From contig CAMHMG010000049.1 in NCBI GenBank assembly GCA_946186175.1, positions 1 to 15,374 on the forward strand: 15,374 nucleotides of DNA, in the 5' to 3' direction. Position numbers and translations under genes: made by a program. Position 1 is the first letter of the stretch, and every line of letters begins with the position of its first letter. Origin of the DNA: an uncultured Clostridia bacterium. Its GTDB lineage: Bacteria; Bacillota; Clostridia; Lachnospirales; Lachnospiraceae. The notes beneath the pieces are model-generated. The model was not told where the DNA came from. It saw only the letters and a program-made list of their open reading frames with translations, and did not search any database. Below, one piece after another: positions 1 through 7,611 of the stretch.

Positions 1-12
1 TATTTGGGAACA

Positions 13-40
13 CACCTGCATAGCAGGTGGTTTATTTTTC
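13..40 (+). terminator. Probable intrinsic terminator (plus strand)
   Basis: A 7-bp perfect stem (13-19 with 23-29, arms CACCTGC and GCAGGTG) has a 3-nt loop and is followed by G and then TTTATTTTT on the plus strand. It would end a plus-strand gene lying left of the window, which is not visible here. The loop is tight and the stem short, so confidence is moderate. Confidence 0.4.
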
Positions 41-51
41 TTGCTGATACA

Positions 52-90
52 AATATAGTCTAAGCATAAAAAGAATGCTTAGACTATATT
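52..90. repeat. 16-bp perfect inverted repeat (hairpin)
   Basis: Positions 52-67 pair perfectly with 75-90 around a 7-nt loop (68-74). The stem is AT-rich and overlaps the stop codon (79-81) of the minus-strand remnant described at 79-342. Neither strand has a convincing T-tract after it, so it may be a weak bidirectional terminator or a mRNA 3'-end stabiliser rather than a classic intrinsic terminator. Confidence 0.45.
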
Positions 91-342
91 AAAAGTGTTT
101 TCGTTATACCTATATCTCAAAAGAGGATGAATATTCCCCGAAACGGTTACTCTGATCTTGTAGGTGCCCTTCTTAGCTTTTTTCTTAATCTTAGAAAATT
201 TTATTTTTGTTGTACCTGGCTTTATGACAGCCTCTTTCAAAGTTTCTTCTGATTAGCCGTTATCGAATCCTCGCTTACGGACTGCATACCATATAGATTT
301 ATCGGGGGGTACAAGAGTCAAAGGTCCTATATACTGTAACAT
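79..342 (-). pseudogene. Remnant of a probable surface-protein C-terminus
   Basis: Read on the minus strand from ATG at 342, one frame gives 29 codons, an in-frame TAA at 253-255, then 57 more open codons to a stop at 79-81. The second part is Lys-rich, with PGTTKIKFSKIKKKAKKGTY near its middle followed by a short beta-like KIRVTVSGN stretch. This style resembles the C-terminal repeat domains of Ig-like or bacterial surface proteins common in Lachnospiraceae. That assignment is from composition and pattern only. No ribosome binding site was seen before the ATG, and the preceding SDR gene ends 24 bp upstream in the same frame. I read it as a truncated, decayed 3' end. It could also be coincidental open frame. 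Confidence 0.4.
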
Positions 343-366
343 TGTAAATAATAGTTTATTACTCTA

Positions 367-1140
367 TTACATAGATGTATATCCACCATCAACAGGGAGA
401 ATAACACCTGTAGTATAAGTAGAAGCTGGGGAAGCAAGAAACAATGCAGTTGTATCCAGTTCTCCCTCATTACCATATCTTTCAAGCGGAATAAAAGCCT
501 TAGCGTTAGCCTGGAAGAAATCGCTGTCTAATGTCTCCTTAGTTAATGGGGTATAGAAATAACCCGGACATATTGCATTAACTGTGATTTTATACTTACC
601 CCATTCAGCAGCAAGAGCTCTTGTGAGATTAACCACTCCACCTTTGGCTGCATGATAAGGAGAAGATGGAGCAATCTTATTGCCCACCATACCATACATA
701 GATGCAATATTGATTATACGACCATATTGAGCAGGAATCATTGCCTTCTTAGCAACCGCCCTTGCAACACGGAAAGAACCGAAAAGATCAATATTAACTT
801 CATTATAGAACATCTCGTCAGTAACATCCTCTGCAGGTGTCACACCACCGGTACCGGCATTGTTGATAAGAATATCTATACGCCCGAATTCCTTCATAAT
901 GGTATCAACCGCTTCATTGACATTATCAGTATCTGTAATATCACATCTTATCCCAATAGCTTTAACTCCAAACTCTTTCGTAATTTCATCTGCAACCTGG
1001 TCAATAAGATTCTGGCGTCTTGCCATACACACGATATTAGCCCCCTGATTAGCAAGTGCTTTAGCCATCTGTACTCCAAGACCTGTAGATGCACCTGTAA
1101 CAACCGCAACCTGTCCAGTTAAATCAAAATAATTCTTCAT
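367..1140 (-). CDS. SDR oxidoreductase, gluconate 5-dehydrogenase-like
   Basis: This is a classical short-chain dehydrogenase/reductase of 257 aa, the usual length for the family, with a cytoplasmic NAD(P)-binding Rossmann fold. The sequence shows the cofactor motif TGASTGLG (residues 15-22), NNAG (93-96), the catalytic Ser147, Tyr162 and Lys166 (YHAAK), PG at 192-193 and a C-terminal VDGG. ARR at 40-42, after the second strand, favours NADP(H) over NAD(H). Overall wording (GELD, VDGGYT, ICPGYF) is closest to what I know of gluconate 5-dehydrogenase-like enzymes, which interconvert gluconate and 5-ketogluconate, but SDR substrates are poorly predicted by sequence. The start is ATG with AAGGAG about 12 nt upstream. 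The gene ends with tandem stops TAA-TAG. It follows the BMP transporter genes by 120 bp and has its own predicted promoter, so a shared function is not established. Confidence 0.9.
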   Translation of the reverse strand: MKNYFDLTGQVAVVTGASTGLGVQMAKALANQGANIVCMARRQNLIDQVADEITKEFGVKAIGIRCDITDTDNVNEAVDTIMKEFGRIDILINNAGTGGVTPAEDVTDEMFYNEVNIDLFGSFRVARAVAKKAMIPAQYGRIINIASMYGMVGNKIAPSSPYHAAKGGVVNLTRALAAEWGKYKITVNAICPGYFYTPLTKETLDSDFFQANAKAFIPLERYGNEGELDTTALFLASPASTYTTGVILPVDGGYTSM

Positions 1141-1176
1141 GTTATTCCTTATCTCCTTATAATAATATTTGAAAAT

Positions 1177-1204
1177 ATAATATCACATTTAACAATATTT
1201 ACAA
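1177..1204 (-). promoter_or_regulatory. Predicted promoter of the SDR gene
   Basis: On the minus strand the extended -10 is TGA-TATTAT (TATTAT at 1177-1182) and a -35-like TTGTAA (1199-1204) lies 16 bp upstream. This puts a start site near 1170, about 30 bp before the SDR ATG. No strong terminator is seen between the upstream permease stop (1261) and this promoter, so some read-through is possible. Confidence 0.5.
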
Positions 1205-1260
1205 GTCAATCGAACTTTCATTGTTGAGAAAAAATTTCTTTATCATATTCCTTTCAGCCT

Positions 1261-2199
1261 CTATCTCACACTCTTATCATAAGGTATACCTTCTGCCTTA
1301 GGTGCACGCGAATTCTTTGATGTAAATGCCAACACAAGCAGAGAGATGATATAAGGCATCATATTGTATATTGAGCCAGGAATATTAAGTGCTGCAAGGA
1401 AGTCAAAGCCCGAATATACATTAGACAATGCTCTGAAGAATCCAAATAAAAGTGCCGCAAGCGCAATATTGATCGGTTTCCACTGACCAAAGATCATAAC
1501 CGCAAGTGCAAGAAAACCAAAGCCTGCCACACCTGTCTCAAACTTCCATTCAGAAACACCGGCAGTAATGTAAGTGATACCACCAAGTCCTCCTAAAAAT
1601 CCGGAAATCAGCACACCTGCCCAACGCATCTTTGCAACATTTATTCCTACAGAATCTGCTGCCTGCGGATGCTCACCACAAGCCATAAGTCTAAGTCCGA
1701 AACGTGTCTTATATAAGATCACATAAGATGCAATAAGAAGCACAACCGCAACGATGGTAAGCCAGCTCAACTGAAATGATCCTATCTTGATGATAAGCGA
1801 TTTCTTTGCTGCACCGTATACAACCGTAGAGGAGACATTGTCAGGATTCTCTGCGATGTTGATTGATTTAACCGCTACTGTAGCCGCTGCTGCAGCCAGC
1901 ATATTCATCGCCGTTCCAATCAGCGTCTGGTCGGCGCTAAAGTTGATCGAAGCAACCGCCAACAGTATTGAATAAACCAAACCGGATAAAGCGGAAACTA
2001 CAATAGTTCCGACAATAACGACCACTGCGGATGCACTGCCCATCGCATTCATTGCAAGGGCTCCGCCCAAAGCGCCCATTACCATTATTCCCTCAAGTCC
2101 GAGATTGATAACACCTGAATGCTCTGAGAAACAACCTCCCAATGCCACAAGCATTAACACCGAAGCAAATATAAGCGTATATTGAATCAATAAACTCAT
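1261..2199 (-). CDS. ABC transporter permease, BMP/nucleoside type (NupQ-like)
   Basis: This is an integral membrane subunit of 312 aa of the branched-chain/ribose-type permease family (BPD_transp_2), the second permease of a BMP-family importer. It corresponds in order and size to the last gene of the Bacillus subtilis nucleoside importer nupNOPQ. Hydrophobic segments run through nearly the whole protein (about 8-9 membrane spans). The motif SGVINLGLEGIMVMGAL near residues 28-44 is typical of this subunit, and a polar tail with charged residues follows the last span. The ATG overlaps the upstream permease stop as ATGA, with GGGAGG 10 nt upstream, so the two permeases are probably translationally coupled and form the heterodimeric channel. 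Nucleoside specificity is inferred from family and synteny; the permease sequence alone does not fix the substrate. Confidence 0.94.
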   Translation of the reverse strand: MSLLIQYTLIFASVLMLVALGGCFSEHSGVINLGLEGIMVMGALGGALAMNAMGSASAVVVIVGTIVVSALSGLVYSILLAVASINFSADQTLIGTAMNMLAAAAATVAVKSINIAENPDNVSSTVVYGAAKKSLIIKIGSFQLSWLTIVAVVLLIASYVILYKTRFGLRLMACGEHPQAADSVGINVAKMRWAGVLISGFLGGLGGITYITAGVSEWKFETGVAGFGFLALAVMIFGQWKPINIALAALLFGFFRALSNVYSGFDFLAALNIPGSIYNMMPYIISLLVLAFTSKNSRAPKAEGIPYDKSVR

Positions 2200-3302
2200 T
2201 TCGATGTACCTCCCTTCTTTGCATTGCTTCTCTTATTAAGGAACATTTTAAAGAAGAGAACAAAGCCGCACAAATAAATGATAACCGCACTGATAAGATC
2301 GGAAATCTGTGAGGGATATACATTCTTATCAAGGAATGCACCACCACTTGTTATGTGTTGAATAAAATATGATGAGAAGATTGTTCCGATAGGATGCAAT
2401 CCTCCAAGGAAGGTTGCAGCAATACCGTTAAAGCCCATTCCGGGAACTGACGTCTGTGTTACTGACCACTGCTCATAACCGGTAAGATATAAAAATGCAG
2501 CTCCGATACCTGCCAATGCTCCACCGATCATCAGTGTAAGGATAATATTTTTCTTCTCTTTCATACCGCTGTAACGCGCTGCATCCTTATTAAATCCTGT
2601 AGCCTGCAACTCATAACCAAACACCGTTTTATTGAGGATTACCCAGATTACTATTGCAAAAATAATTGACAATGGAATCGCAACTGTAACATAGGTATTG
2701 TTGGAGAACATTTTCTCTAATCCAAGTGTCGGCAAAAGCGCTGCCTTATTGGTAGATGAAAGAGTAACCGTATAAGGGCTGGAGGTCTCTTTCACTCCGC
2801 TAAGTAACATATTAACTATATAAAGTCCAATCCAGTTGAGCATGATACCGGAGATAACTTCATTAACATTGGCATATGCCTTTAACAATCCGACGATACT
2901 TCCAAACAAGGCACCTGCTATAGCCGCAGCAAGAAGGCACACGATCCATGGAAGCTTTAACTGCAGAGCACAGAACAGACATGCACCTGCGCCTGCAACA
3001 TACTGTCCCGCTGCACCGATATTAAATAAACCTGTCTTATAACAGAACTGTATCGACAATGCACACATAAGTAACGGCGCAGTCTTTACAAGCGTATTAC
3101 CAAGATATTTCATCTTTGCGGGAGTGCTTGGATATATCAGATAGTTTTTGAGCAATGTAACTATCGCCTCGGTAGCACCTTTGGGATTGATCACCAAAAG
3201 TACTATATATCCCACCAACAGTCCCACAACTATACATAGAACAGAGGCAAGAATAGTCTGCACCGCAGGGATACTAAAGAAGCTCTTCTTTTCAGTTTTC
3301 AT
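2196..3302 (-). CDS. ABC transporter permease, BMP/nucleoside type (NupP-like)
   Basis: This is the longer permease subunit (368 aa) of the BMP-family importer, membrane embedded. The first span lies at about residues 16-37, a periplasm-facing type loop follows, and the conserved motif GLFNIGAAGQY sits at 91-101, a hallmark of NupP/YufP-type permeases. Several further hydrophobic spans follow, and the basic C-terminus (FLNKRSNAKKGG) is cytoplasmic by the positive-inside rule. The ATG overlaps the ATPase stop codon (ATGA), and GGAGG lies inside the end of the ATPase gene, so expression should be coupled to the ATPase. It would pair with the NupQ-like subunit to form the pore. It is an intact gene of usual family length. 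Confidence 0.94.
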   Translation of the reverse strand: MKTEKKSFFSIPAVQTILASVLCIVVGLLVGYIVLLVINPKGATEAIVTLLKNYLIYPSTPAKMKYLGNTLVKTAPLLMCALSIQFCYKTGLFNIGAAGQYVAGAGACLFCALQLKLPWIVCLLAAAIAGALFGSIVGLLKAYANVNEVISGIMLNWIGLYIVNMLLSGVKETSSPYTVTLSSTNKAALLPTLGLEKMFSNNTYVTVAIPLSIIFAIVIWVILNKTVFGYELQATGFNKDAARYSGMKEKKNIILTLMIGGALAGIGAAFLYLTGYEQWSVTQTSVPGMGFNGIAATFLGGLHPIGTIFSSYFIQHITSGGAFLDKNVYPSQISDLISAVIIYLCGFVLFFKMFLNKRSNAKKGGTSK

Positions 3303-4834
3303 CCTGCCACCTCCATTCTCTTAGCTCCGGACATATACATACCCAATTCTTCACGTGTTGTTGTCTTCGGATCAAATTCTCCCACGATCTCACCTTCATA
3401 CATGACCAATATACGATCGGATACTGACAACACTTCTTCAAGTTCCAAAGAAACCAAAAGTACGCCATGACCTGCATCTCTGTGAGCTACCAGCTGACTA
3501 TGAATGTATTCGATAGCTCCTACATCAAGTCCTCTTGTAGGCTGCACAGCAATCAACAGATCAGGATTCTTATCAAGCTCTCTTGCAATGATCGCCTTCT
3601 GCTGATTACCACCGGACATACTTCTTGCCTTGGTGATAGCACCCTGACCGCTCCTTACATCATATTGTTCTATAAGCTTGTCCGCATACTCCCTGATCTC
3701 TTTTTTCTTTAATATACCATGAGAAGAAAATTCAGGTTCGAAATAGCGCTGAAGCACCATATTATATGCAAGCGAATAATCAAGAACCAGTCCGTGCTTA
3801 TGACGGTCCTCAGGAATATGACTTAATCCGCTTGTCGAGCGTTCACGTATAGATGCTTTGGAAATATCTTTTCCCGAAAGCGTAATCTTTCCGGATACCA
3901 AAGGCTCTAATCCTGACAGTCCATATACAAGCTCAGTCTGACCATTGCCGTCAATACCTGCAATACAGACAATCTCTCCTGCGCGCACCTTAAAGGAAAC
4001 ATCCTTAACCGCATTGTTATGGTGCAGGTTAGACGCCACTGTCATATGCTCAACATCAAGAATTACATCTTTGGGCTCGGCCGGTTTCTTCGCAACCTCG
4101 AATTGCACGTCACGTCCTACCATCATCTTAGAAAGTTCTTCCTTGGTGGTATTCTTGACATCAACGGTACCGATGTATTTACCGCGTCTTAATACAGTAC
4201 ATCTGTCTGCCACTGACATGATCTCGTTAAGTTTATGGGAAATGAACAAAATAGACTTTCCTTCTGCAGCCAATCCTTTCATTATCTCCATAAGATCAGT
4301 GATCTCTCCGGGTGTAAGCACCGCTGTCGGTTCATCAAATATAAGTATCTCATTCTCTCTATACAGCATCTTTAAGATTTCTGTTCGCTGTTGCATTCCT
4401 ACAGTGATATCCTCAATGATCGCATCCGGATCAACTTTTAATCCATATTTTTCAGACAGCTCTAAGATCTTCTCCTTAGCCTGCTGTTTCTGGAGAATGC
4501 CGTTTTTTGTTGTCTCGACACCCAAAATAATATTTTCCAATATCGAAAAGCATTGTACCAGCTTAAAATGCTGGTGCACCATACCAATTCCCAAATCGTT
4601 GGCATCGTTAGGATTATTTATCTTAACTTCCTTTCCGTCCTTATAAATGCTTCCCTCTTCGGGCTGATACAATCCGAACAGCACGCTCATCAGTGTAGAT
4701 TTGCCTGCACCGTTCTCTCCAAGCAGTGCATGGATCTCGCCCTTCTTAAGCTGCAACGTAATATTATCATTTGCAACTATTCCCGGAAACCGTTTGGTTA
4801 TATTTCGCATTTCTATTGCATACTTCTCTTCCAA
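3299..4834 (-). CDS. ABC transporter ATP-binding protein, BMP/nucleoside type (NupO-like)
   Basis: This is a 511-aa double-nucleotide-binding-domain ATPase that powers the BMP-family importer at the inner face of the membrane. Domain 1 shows Walker A GENGAGKST (39-47), Q-loop Gln88, a degenerate signature VGMQQR (145-150), Walker B ILIFDEPT (163-170) and switch His200. Domain 2 has a degenerate Walker A GIDGNGQTE (293-301), signature SMSGGNQQK (405-413) and a modified Walker B region ending QPTRGLD (431-437), with Ser462 where the switch His would be. This asymmetry is normal for sugar/nucleoside ATPases of the RbsA/YufO class. The start is TTG at 4832-4834, chosen because GGAGG lies 8 nt upstream; the next in-frame ATG (codon 9) has no such site. 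The rare start may lower expression relative to the lipoprotein. It is the first gene after the structured repeat region. Confidence 0.95.
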   Translation of the reverse strand: MEEKYAIEMRNITKRFPGIVANDNITLQLKKGEIHALLGENGAGKSTLMSVLFGLYQPEEGSIYKDGKEVKINNPNDANDLGIGMVHQHFKLVQCFSILENIILGVETTKNGILQKQQAKEKILELSEKYGLKVDPDAIIEDITVGMQQRTEILKMLYRENEILIFDEPTAVLTPGEITDLMEIMKGLAAEGKSILFISHKLNEIMSVADRCTVLRRGKYIGTVDVKNTTKEELSKMMVGRDVQFEVAKKPAEPKDVILDVEHMTVASNLHHNNAVKDVSFKVRAGEIVCIAGIDGNGQTELVYGLSGLEPLVSGKITLSGKDISKASIRERSTSGLSHIPEDRHKHGLVLDYSLAYNMVLQRYFEPEFSSHGILKKKEIREYADKLIEQYDVRSGQGAITKARSMSGGNQQKAIIARELDKNPDLLIAVQPTRGLDVGAIEYIHSQLVAHRDAGHGVLLVSLELEEVLSVSDRILVMYEGEIVGEFDPKTTTREELGMYMSGAKRMEVAG

Positions 4835-4880
4835 AGGTGTTTCCTCCTCCTTTGTTATTATTACATTCCAGGCAATTGCT

Positions 4881-5206
4881 GTAAATGCAAGATGCTGCCT
4901 AAACAGTTATCATTATACGTATCTATGAAGCTTAACTTCATAGATACGCGACAGGCATGGTGCTAACGCACATCCTAATATGCCTGTCGTATCGTATAAT
5001 ATACATTTTCGTACGCATCCTGCAGTAAATGCATGATGCTACCTAAACAGTTATCATTATACGTATCTATGAAGCTTAACTTCATAGATACGCGACAGGC
5101 ATGGTGCTAACGCACATCCTAATATGCCTGTCGTATCGTATAATATACATTTTCGTACGCATCCTGCAGTAAATGCATGATGCTACCTAAACAGTTATCA
5201 TTATAC
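4881..5206. repeat. 144-bp tandem repeat with three hairpins per unit, 2.26 copies
   Basis: The period is exactly 144 bp: units 4881-5024 and 5025-5168, plus a partial third (5169-5206). Units 1 and 2 differ only at two positions near the start (about 4890 and 4897), and the partial third matches unit 2 fully. Each complete unit can fold into a 13-bp perfect hairpin (4918-4930 with 4936-4948) and a 10-bp hairpin (4949-4958 with 4980-4989) whose loop holds a GTGC-TAAC-GCAC mini-hairpin. A junction hairpin (5015-5024 with 5030-5039, one mismatch) forms where copies meet. A TATAAT occurs on each strand of each unit. Every frame on both strands contains stops, so it is non-coding. It sits between the lipoprotein terminator and the ATPase gene. 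Function is unknown; options include a mobile palindromic repeat, a small RNA duplication, or an mRNA-stabilising or protein-binding site. Confidence 0.9.
5200..5205 (-). promoter_or_regulatory. Possible -10 box for the ATPase-permease genes
   Basis: A perfect minus-strand TATAAT lies in the partial repeat copy just downstream of the lipoprotein terminator. The only -35-like sequence at 17 bp is TTTATT, a weak match. The same box recurs at 5056-5061 and 4912-4917 in the other copies, but there the -35 region is the hairpin arm. It would allow ATPase transcription independent of read-through. This is tentative. Confidence 0.25.
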
Positions 5207-5230
5207 TTCATTTTCACAAAATAATAAAGA

Positions 5231-5263
5231 ATAAAAAACTGAGGACAATTTTCATGTCCTCAG
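5231..5263 (-). terminator. Intrinsic terminator after the BMP lipoprotein gene
   Basis: A 9-bp perfect stem, CTGAGGACA (5239-5247) with TGTCCTCAG (5255-5263), has a 7-nt loop and is followed on the minus strand by TTTTTT (5238-5233). It lies 32 bp past the lipoprotein stop. It should end or attenuate transcription before the repeat and the ATPase gene. Confidence 0.85.
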
Positions 5264-5295
5264 CCTATTTAAATAAACAACTAACAAATTTAACC

Positions 5296-6522
5296 TTATT
5301 TAATATTTCCCTGGAAATTGATCTTTGCTTTTGTTGCTGTAGGTTCCGGTGCTTCGCTATCGTTGCTTACCTTAACCTCACCGCTTACCATCTTGCCAAC
5401 AAGTGCCTTGTAGTCATCCTCAGTAAATGTATCTGACCAGCTTGTAGAAGCTGCAAGACCTACATAGTTAGCATCCATATCAGAGTCAGAAACAAGTCCA
5501 AGATTCTCGATCTTTCCTGCATAGTCACTCCACTTTCCATCATGGATTGCTGTAAGAAGTGTATTAACTGTAGCTGCAAGACCCTTAGTAGCTGAAGTAA
5601 CTGTCATTCCGTCATATCCATAGTCAGCACCGTCGATAGTAGCCTTCTGGTCAACGTCAACACCGATCACATGACCCTGAACCTTTGAAGCAGCCTCACC
5701 TGCAGAAGTGAAGATACCACCGCCACAAGCAAATACAACCTCTGTTCCGCCTGCATACCATGTATCCATAGCTGCTGTAATATCAGCATCACCGTAGAAC
5801 TGATTACCATATGCATAGTTGATCTCTACATCAACGTTATCCTCTGCTGCCGCAGCATCAGCACCCTGTACAAAACCGTAACCGTAACGGATAACAGCAG
5901 GAACTGCCATACCGCCGAGGAAACCAAGCTTTGTATATCCAAGCTTAACTGCTGCGTAACCTGCCATATATCCCGGAAGCTCTTCCTGATATACTGCTGA
6001 GAATACGTTGTCCTTGTACTGTCCGTTGAAATCAGATTCGTCACCCTCGAAATCATACTCAGACACATCAAGTGCTACGAACTTAACATCCGGATACATA
6101 TCGGCTGTTTCTTTGATTGCTTCACCAAATGCATAACCCGGCATAACAAGAATGTCATAACCGTCAGCTACTGCCTTATCGATCATAGCTACACGCTCTG
6201 CTGTGCTGTCTCCTTCAGGCTTATAGTAGGTAAAGTCTGCACCGTCGTTAGCATCAGCAAATGCCTTACAAGCTTCATAGGTTGTCTGATTGAAAGACTG
6301 GTCTGTGATATCACCGTAATCTGTGATCATAGCGATCTTCATACCATCAGCACTTACATCTGTTCCCTCATCTGAGCCTGTCTCAGCATCTGCGCTTGCG
6401 TTAGTATCTGCGCTTGAGTCTGCGTCAGAACTTCCACTGTCGGAACTTCCACCACATGCTACCATAGAAACTGTCATTGTTGCAGCTAATAATAATGCTG
6501 CAATTTTCTTTAAATTCTTCAT
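5296..6522 (-). CDS. BMP family nucleoside-binding lipoprotein (NupN/PnrA-like)
   Basis: This is a 408-aa substrate-binding lipoprotein anchored outside the membrane, capturing solute for the ABC importer encoded just downstream. It has a lysine-rich signal peptide and a lipobox ending VAC, with the acylated Cys at residue 23. An acidic Ser/Asp/Ala linker of about 35 residues follows, then the BMP (PnrA-like) domain beginning MKIAMITDYGDITDQSFNQ, which matches the family signature with Asp and Ser-Phe-Asn-Gln. The ACGGGI stretch and the GVDVD strand are also typical of the fold. Known members bind purine nucleosides (Treponema PnrA) or nucleosides broadly (B. subtilis NupN). I chose the ATG at 6522 rather than the in-frame ATG at 6534, because GGAGG lies between them, 5 nt before the inner ATG. 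A terminator follows the gene and a promoter precedes it, so it can be made in excess of the membrane subunits. Confidence 0.93.
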   Translation of the reverse strand: MKNLKKIAALLLAATMTVSMVACGGSSDSGSSDADSSADTNASADAETGSDEGTDVSADGMKIAMITDYGDITDQSFNQTTYEACKAFADANDGADFTYYKPEGDSTAERVAMIDKAVADGYDILVMPGYAFGEAIKETADMYPDVKFVALDVSEYDFEGDESDFNGQYKDNVFSAVYQEELPGYMAGYAAVKLGYTKLGFLGGMAVPAVIRYGYGFVQGADAAAAEDNVDVEINYAYGNQFYGDADITAAMDTWYAGGTEVVFACGGGIFTSAGEAASKVQGHVIGVDVDQKATIDGADYGYDGMTVTSATKGLAATVNTLLTAIHDGKWSDYAGKIENLGLVSDSDMDANYVGLAASTSWSDTFTEDDYKALVGKMVSGEVKVSNDSEAPEPTATKAKINFQGNIK

Positions 6523-6576
6523 TTTGACCTCCATAAATAAATAATTGGTTTTTGTTAAGAATTTTTACAAGGATTG

Positions 6577-6582
6577 ATTATA
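6577..6582 (-). promoter_or_regulatory. Predicted promoter (-10) of the BMP lipoprotein gene
   Basis: There is a perfect TATAAT preceded by TGG, giving an extended -10 (TGnTATAAT form), about 55 bp upstream of the chosen ATG. The -35 region is poor, which extended -10 promoters tolerate. The short leader shows no purine riboswitch fold. Confidence 0.5.
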
Positions 6583-6633
6583 CCACAAAAAATAAAAAAC
6601 TCCACTACTTTTTTCAGTTTCCATTAAAAAATC

Positions 6634-7434
6634 TCATTTTCCCTTTTCATCAACAGTTATCTGTTGAAGTATTCTTTTCTCTTTTTTCTTCTTTTCTATT
6701 ATCAACCGGTCCCAAAGCCTGCGAAGCTGCTTCTTATGAACACAGAGTTTTTCACTGCAATTAGCGCACTTAAAATATGAGTTTGTATTTTCCGAAAATC
6801 TTTCAGGATACTTCCACACGGTAAACTCCCATCTCGCCAACAATATTATCGATGCTAACAGAAGAGACCAGGTATATTTCCCCGGCACAAAGAATAGCGG
6901 CGTGAACATCATTGCATAATCCCAATTATATATTCTGCAGGTACTGCAGCATTTATTCTTCAAGAACCAGGTCTGAAAAGGACAAAAGAACAAGATACAT
7001 ATAATATCACATATTGAATAGGCAAGACTTAAAAGGAGCATTATTCCCTGATCTAATATATCTGTCATATATAAAGCACCTATTGATGCATTAAGGATCA
7101 GCCACACAAACGCAACTATAACCGTTGCGTTATCATCCTGAATAATTATATCGGTTTTTCCTGTAGAGATATAATTTTTTCTGAACTGTTTCTGACAGCC
7201 CGGGCTCTCCCATTGCGACGGAAAAAATCTCAACACCATCTCAATCATAAACACAAGCCATATAATTGCAGGAATCACAGCACCTGCTCCACCCGGAAGT
7301 TCATTTAAGGATACTTTGTTATAATTCATTCTTTCCCAAATGTACCATATTACCGCACTTATAAAAAGAATACTTCTATATGTCAATTTGATATAATGCA
7401 ATAATGTTACTTTAGTTACTTTTCTTTCGTTCAT
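6634..7434 (-). CDS. Unrecognised membrane protein with two Cys-rich clusters
   Basis: I do not recognise a named family. The 266-aa product has hydrophobic segments at about 18-34, 50-70, 103-123, 130-150, 174-184 and 188-201, suggesting four to six membrane spans. It also has two metal-site-like clusters: C151, then C162-C163-x2-C166 at the end of a span, and C223-x2-C226-x4-C231-x-H233 in the Lys/Arg-rich C-terminal tail. The second looks like a zinc-ribbon or rubredoxin-like knuckle. Conserved-looking WKYPERF lies at 207-213. A very basic tail (KKKKEKR at 248-254) suggests a cytoplasmic C-terminus and possible membrane or nucleic-acid contact. The start is ATG with only a weak GGG ribosome site. 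The gene stands alone between the BMP operon and the maltodextrin cluster, on the same strand, so context does not suggest a role. Confidence 0.8.
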   Translation of the reverse strand: MNERKVTKVTLLHYIKLTYRSILFISAVIWYIWERMNYNKVSLNELPGGAGAVIPAIIWLVFMIEMVLRFFPSQWESPGCQKQFRKNYISTGKTDIIIQDDNATVIVAFVWLILNASIGALYMTDILDQGIMLLLSLAYSICDIICILFFCPFQTWFLKNKCCSTCRIYNWDYAMMFTPLFFVPGKYTWSLLLASIILLARWEFTVWKYPERFSENTNSYFKCANCSEKLCVHKKQLRRLWDRLIIEKKKKEKRILQQITVDEKGK

Positions 7435-7508
7435 GATTTGTTCATCCCAACCCGTTATTATTTAAAACTTTTTTGGAGCTTGGCAGTACTGACATTATCT
7501 CATAAGCT

Positions 7509-7520
7509 TCGTAATTACGA
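7509..7520. promoter_or_regulatory. 12-bp perfect palindrome upstream of the membrane protein gene
   Basis: TCGTAATTACGA is a perfect palindrome about 75 bp upstream of the membrane protein start, in the 287-bp gap 7435-7721. It could be a regulator operator. The rest of that gap holds no gene, no good promoter on either strand, and the palindromic element at 7612-7681. Confidence 0.2.
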
Positions 7521-7611
7521 CATCCTTGTCACAAAAAAACACTCTCTTATGCTATATATACTTCCATGTATAATATAACACAGAAATCATTTTTAAAAAA
7601 CACTTTTAAGT

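Noticed and set aside
3945..4646. Plus-strand open frame of 233 aa opposite the ATPase
   Set aside because: It lies wholly antisense to a complete ATPase gene with all motifs, and its translation shows no domain or ribosome binding site.
4881..5206. CRISPR-like array
   Set aside because: The units are 144 bp and directly abutting with no unique spacers, only 2.26 copies, and no cas gene is visible.
4881..5206. Repeat-encoded short protein (144 is a multiple of three)
   Set aside because: All three plus-strand frames and all three minus-strand frames carry stop codons within each unit.
6523..6534. ATG at 6534 as start of the BMP lipoprotein
   Set aside because: The GGAGG ribosome site lies inside this extension, just before the ATG at 6522, which also gives a normal signal peptide start.
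6535..6633. Purine riboswitch in front of the BMP lipoprotein gene
   Set aside because: The gap is short, the predicted leader is about 48 nt, and no purine-aptamer-like stems were found.
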